From NCBI GenBank assembly GCA_937936675.1, contig CALDDL010000343.1:1-7408 (forward strand): a stretch of 7,408 nucleotides of DNA, written 5' to 3'. This DNA comes from an uncultured bacterium (GTDB lineage: Bacteria > Bacteroidota > Ignavibacteria > Ignavibacteriales > Melioribacteraceae). Numbering within the stretch: the first letter of the stretch is position 1; each line of letters starts with the position of its first letter. The notes under the pieces are model-generated. The model was not told the DNA's origin. It made no database searches and saw nothing but the letters and a program-made list of their open reading frames with translations. Shown in pieces: positions 4,444 to 7,408 of this stretch. Both the position numbers and the translations under genes were made by a program.

Positions 4444-7236
4444 ATGAAAAAGTTATTTGTTGTTTTATCCGTTTTGTTTTTATCTACCAGCCTATTCTCC
4501 CAATCCATATCTCTTCCTATTACTATCAGTAATAATGCCGCCAAATCTAAAATATTAAATATCGGTCTCGACCCTTTAGCCACTGATCTATTTGATGTAT
4601 CATTAGGTGAAGATGAACTTCCTCCCACACCACCCGAAGAAATATTTGATGCACGATTAATTATTTACAATTCTTCAATGTCTCCGATTGGCGGCTCATT
4701 GACTGATCTTAGAAATGGTTCCAATAATTTCCTCGGCGAAAAAATTTACTATCTAAAATATCAAGCGGGGACGGGCACTACTATCAATATTGCTTGGCAG
4801 CTACCTGTCGGTGTTATTGGTAAACTTCAAGATCGCATAACAGGCAATTTAATTAACCAAGATATAAAGGGAACGGGAAATTATACAGTCTCCGATCCAT
4901 CTACTTTCGATAAACTCAAAATTACTATTACTTATCTTCTCAATAATCTATCGGCACCGGTTTTGGATTCTCCTGCAAATAATTCTACGGGTCAGCTAAT
5001 TTCTCCGACTCTCGCTTGGAGTGCAGTTACTTTCGCTACTTCTTATAAATTAATTGTTGCCACAGATAATGCTTTTGCAAATATCGTTTATCAGGATTCT
5101 ACAATCACAACCACCTCCAAAACAGTAACCGGATTGCAAGGGAAGAAACAATATTTCTGGAAAGTGAGAGCTAAGAATCCTGATGCAAAATATCCCATTA
5201 CGAGTTTTTCCCCGACTTGGAATTTTACAACTAAATCGGGTACACCTGTAAGCATTTCCATACTCCCCTCAAGTATGGATTTGCTTGCGGGCACTAATAC
5301 TACCGTTACAGCTCAACTAAAAGATACTTGGAATAATAATTCTGAAACTCAAGGAGTAGTTATTACGTGGACTTCTTCCAATGGTGGTTCATTTAGCGAG
5401 GCAACTTCCACTACCGATAATACAGGTAAAGCTACTGTAACTTTTACACCATCAACGGTTGCAGGTACTGTAACAAAAGTAAAGGGAACAGCCGCTACCA
5501 CACCTGTAATCTTTGCCGAAAGCGGTAATATTACTACTCTTACGGCAGCACCTTCTAAATATATTGTTACTTCTAATGATTATAATCCGTTCGTAAATGC
5601 AGTTGTTAATATCACTGCTCAGTTATCGGATGCTTATAATAATTCTATTGCGACTGCCGGGAAGATCATTACTTGGAGTTCTTCTTCGGGTGGAAAATTT
5701 TCTGCCGCCACTTCAAATACTGATGCTACGGGTAAAGCAATAATTAATTTTACTGTGAGCGACATTGTTGCTGCTGTTCATACTGTTACTGCTACCGATA
5801 ATTCGAGTCCGGCATTAACGGGCACTTCATCTAATATTACGACTAAACTTATATTACCCGCAAAACCTATACTTCTATCTCCTTCAAATAATTCAATTAA
5901 TCAAAATGCTTCAGTACTACTAAAATGGTATAAGGTAAAATACGCCGCCTCCTATGAATTGATTATGTCCGAAGCCTCCGATTTTAGTACTTCGGTACAT
6001 ACAAAGACGGCAATTACGGATACCACTTATACCGCACCTGATATGAATTATAGCAAAACTATATATTGGAAAATTAGAGCGGTAAATGCTGCCGGTAATA
6101 GTGATTATTCCGACCCATTTAATTTCAGAACTCTGTTAAGTCAAAGCGTTACACTTGCAGTCGGTTGGAATATGGTCTCAGTGCCGGTAACATTGGCTAA
6201 TATGAGTGTGGCTTCTATCTATCCCGATAAAGTATCGAGCTTATATAAATTCGCCGATGGTTACACAACCGAAACTACACTTTCAATCGGTGTGGGTTAT
6301 TGGGTAAAATATAATAGTGAGAAAAATATTGATTTTATTGGCTCTTCTTCGCCTACTAATAAAGTGGCGATAAAAACAGGATGGAATATGATTGGTATTT
6401 ATGACTCACCAATTACGGTAGCGCAAATTACTACCGAACCGGCTAATTCTATTTTTTCCTTCTTCTATGGTTTTAATGATGGCTATTCCAAAGCTGAAAC
6501 TTTGGAACCGGGTAAAGGATATTGGATAAAAGTAAATGCCGATGGCAATTTGGTTTTACCATCTGGTGCAGCTAAAAATTCTGTTTATACCGAAAAATTT
6601 GATTTAGATGAAGATGCGGGGAAAATTACCTTTTGTGATAGCAAAGGTAAAAGTACCTCTCTCTCATTAGTAAAATCAGGGAATAATCTTGAAATGTCAG
6701 AACTCCCTCCGATGCCGCCATCGGGGATATTCGATGTTCGATATGCTTCTAATCGATTTGCCGAAAGGTTTGCTGCCGGGCAGTGGCAGCAAGTTTTGAT
6801 CTCTTCTAATGATTATCCCGTTACCGTATCAGCAAATAATATTTCACTTAAAATCAGAGATATTTCCGGTGCGGAGAAGATATTACGAAAGGGAGAGAAT
6901 TACGTAATTACTAATTCTGCAATCGATAGAATAGAAATTTCACCGCTTGAAATCCCAACTGAATATCAATTGCTCCAAAACTATCCGAACCCGTTTAATC
7001 CTACCACTACCATAAAATTCGCACTTCCCGATGCGGTGAGAGTGCGCTTGGAAGTATATAACGTACTCGGAGAGAAAGTAGCGGAATTAATAAACTCAGA
7101 ATTGGAATCGGGATATCATGAAATTAAATGGAATTGCCGGAACGAATATAATCAAATGCTTGCAAGCGGAGTTTATATTTGTCAAATCAAAGCGGGCAAT
7201 TACGTTAATCAGAAGAAAATGATTTTGCTGAAGTAA
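4444..7236 (+). CDS. T9SS-exported protein with LPP module, FN3-like and Big_1-like domains
   Basis: 930 aa. The start is supported by GAAGGG at 4432 and by a signal peptide (MKKLFVVLSVLFL...), with cleavage likely after S19, before Q20. The domain order is as follows. An LPP module covers about 22-164 (LPPTPPEEIFDAR at 59-71, preceded by ATD and GED like gene 1). A fibronectin III-like domain is at about 170-265 (YFWKVRAKN strand). Two Big_1/invasin-like Ig domains are at about 269-366 and 371-469, each with ITW(T/S)SS, GG.F, a TD..GKA turn and a final beta strand. A second FN3-like domain is at about 472-564 (IYWKIRAVN). GWN lies at 574 and 646, GYW at 618 and 692. A second LPP module is at about 714-833 (LPPMPPSGIFDVR at 754-766). 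The T9SS type A sorting domain is 843-930. Big_1 and FN3 domains usually act as stalks or spacers, so a surface-exposed, possibly adhesive rod is plausible. No enzyme motif is visible. The gene stands alone between two terminators. Confidence 0.94.
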   Translation: MKKLFVVLSVLFLSTSLFSQSISLPITISNNAAKSKILNIGLDPLATDLFDVSLGEDELPPTPPEEIFDARLIIYNSSMSPIGGSLTDLRNGSNNFLGEKIYYLKYQAGTGTTINIAWQLPVGVIGKLQDRITGNLINQDIKGTGNYTVSDPSTFDKLKITITYLLNNLSAPVLDSPANNSTGQLISPTLAWSAVTFATSYKLIVATDNAFANIVYQDSTITTTSKTVTGLQGKKQYFWKVRAKNPDAKYPITSFSPTWNFTTKSGTPVSISILPSSMDLLAGTNTTVTAQLKDTWNNNSETQGVVITWTSSNGGSFSEATSTTDNTGKATVTFTPSTVAGTVTKVKGTAATTPVIFAESGNITTLTAAPSKYIVTSNDYNPFVNAVVNITAQLSDAYNNSIATAGKIITWSSSSGGKFSAATSNTDATGKAIINFTVSDIVAAVHTVTATDNSSPALTGTSSNITTKLILPAKPILLSPSNNSINQNASVLLKWYKVKYAASYELIMSEASDFSTSVHTKTAITDTTYTAPDMNYSKTIYWKIRAVNAAGNSDYSDPFNFRTLLSQSVTLAVGWNMVSVPVTLANMSVASIYPDKVSSLYKFADGYTTETTLSIGVGYWVKYNSEKNIDFIGSSSPTNKVAIKTGWNMIGIYDSPITVAQITTEPANSIFSFFYGFNDGYSKAETLEPGKGYWIKVNADGNLVLPSGAAKNSVYTEKFDLDEDAGKITFCDSKGKSTSLSLVKSGNNLEMSELPPMPPSGIFDVRYASNRFAERFAAGQWQQVLISSNDYPVTVSANNISLKIRDISGAEKILRKGENYVITNSAIDRIEISPLEIPTEYQLLQNYPNPFNPTTTIKFALPDAVRVRLEVYNVLGEKVAELINSELESGYHEIKWNCRNEYNQMLASGVYICQIKAGNYVNQKKMILLK

Positions 7237-7239
7237 AAA

Positions 7240-7266
7240 TTTTAATTCCTGCAATGGGAATTAAAA
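7240..7266. terminator. AT-rich hairpin directly after gene 3
   Basis: A 10-bp perfect stem (7240-7249 with 7257-7266) encloses a 7-nt loop, starting 3 bp past the stop codon. It has no T tract on the + strand, so alone it is a weak terminator candidate. It may protect the 3' end of the mRNA or assist the stronger hairpin that follows. On the opposite strand the flanking A-run (7235-7239) would read as T residues, so it could act there. Confidence 0.45.
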
Positions 7267-7276
7267 ATAACGCCCT

Positions 7277-7306
7277 AAACACCCCGCTCCGGTGGGGTGT
7301 TTTTTT
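7277..7306 (+). terminator. Strong intrinsic terminator after gene 3
   Basis: A 9-bp stem (7277-7285 with 7294-7302, core ACCCC/GGGGT) with an 8-nt loop runs directly into a T tract (7300-7306), followed by more T-rich sequence. This is a classic rho-independent terminator and marks the end of the gene 3 transcript. The 102 bp after it hold no feature I can support. Confidence 0.9.
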
Positions 7307-7408
7307 ATTTTTCCCTTCTCTTTTTAATTATACTTGATTATTTTTACTCATCTTCGATAATAGTATATGGGATTTGCTCGAACTATTTCGTACACAATTA
7401 TCAACCCA

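Noticed and set aside
7307..7408. Promoter or gene start in the last 100 bp
   Set aside because: T-rich sequence with no convincing promoter pair, ribosome binding site or open frame on either strand.

Overview
This window is AT-rich, and every gene I can support lies on the + strand. It carries three large genes for secreted proteins, the first cut by the left edge. All three end in a type A sorting domain of the type IX secretion system (T9SS), with the core QNYPNPFNP and a terminal KKM(I/L) stretch. That variant is typical of Ignavibacteria and related lineages of the Bacteroidota/Chlorobiota (FCB) group. Recognisable Shine-Dalgarno sites precede genes 2 and 3, which suits Ignavibacteria better than classical Bacteroidetes. 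The taxonomic placement is inference from style, not from a marker gene.

Layout: (1) 1-1740, the 3' part of gene 1. (2) 1753-3960, gene 2, 12 bp downstream and probably in the same operon. (3) 3961-4443, a 483-bp gap holding a strong intrinsic terminator for genes 1-2 and then three copies of a 33-nt GC-rich hairpin repeat spaced 68-69 bp apart. (4) 4444-7236, gene 3, a third paralogue with extra Ig-like and fibronectin-like domains. (5) 7237-7408, two hairpins, the second a textbook terminator, followed by about 100 bp in which I see nothing.

The three proteins share one C-terminal chassis: two GWN...GYW repeats, then a beta-rich module marked LPPxPPxGxFDxR, then the T9SS sorting domain. 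From the first GWN to the LPP motif the landmark spacing is identical in all three proteins (44, 72, 118 and 180 residues from the first GWN), although the sequences have diverged clearly. The N-terminal parts differ: extra LPP modules in gene 1, an unrecognised domain of about 350 residues in gene 2, and LPP module-FN3-Big_1-Big_1-FN3 in gene 3. The picture is a family of cell-surface or released proteins with interchangeable front ends on a fixed export and display tail. No catalytic residues are recognisable, so the biological role is unknown; adhesion or surface structure is a guess.

The two things most worth following are the fixed-spacing chassis with its unnamed LPP module, and the hairpin repeat array upstream of gene 3.
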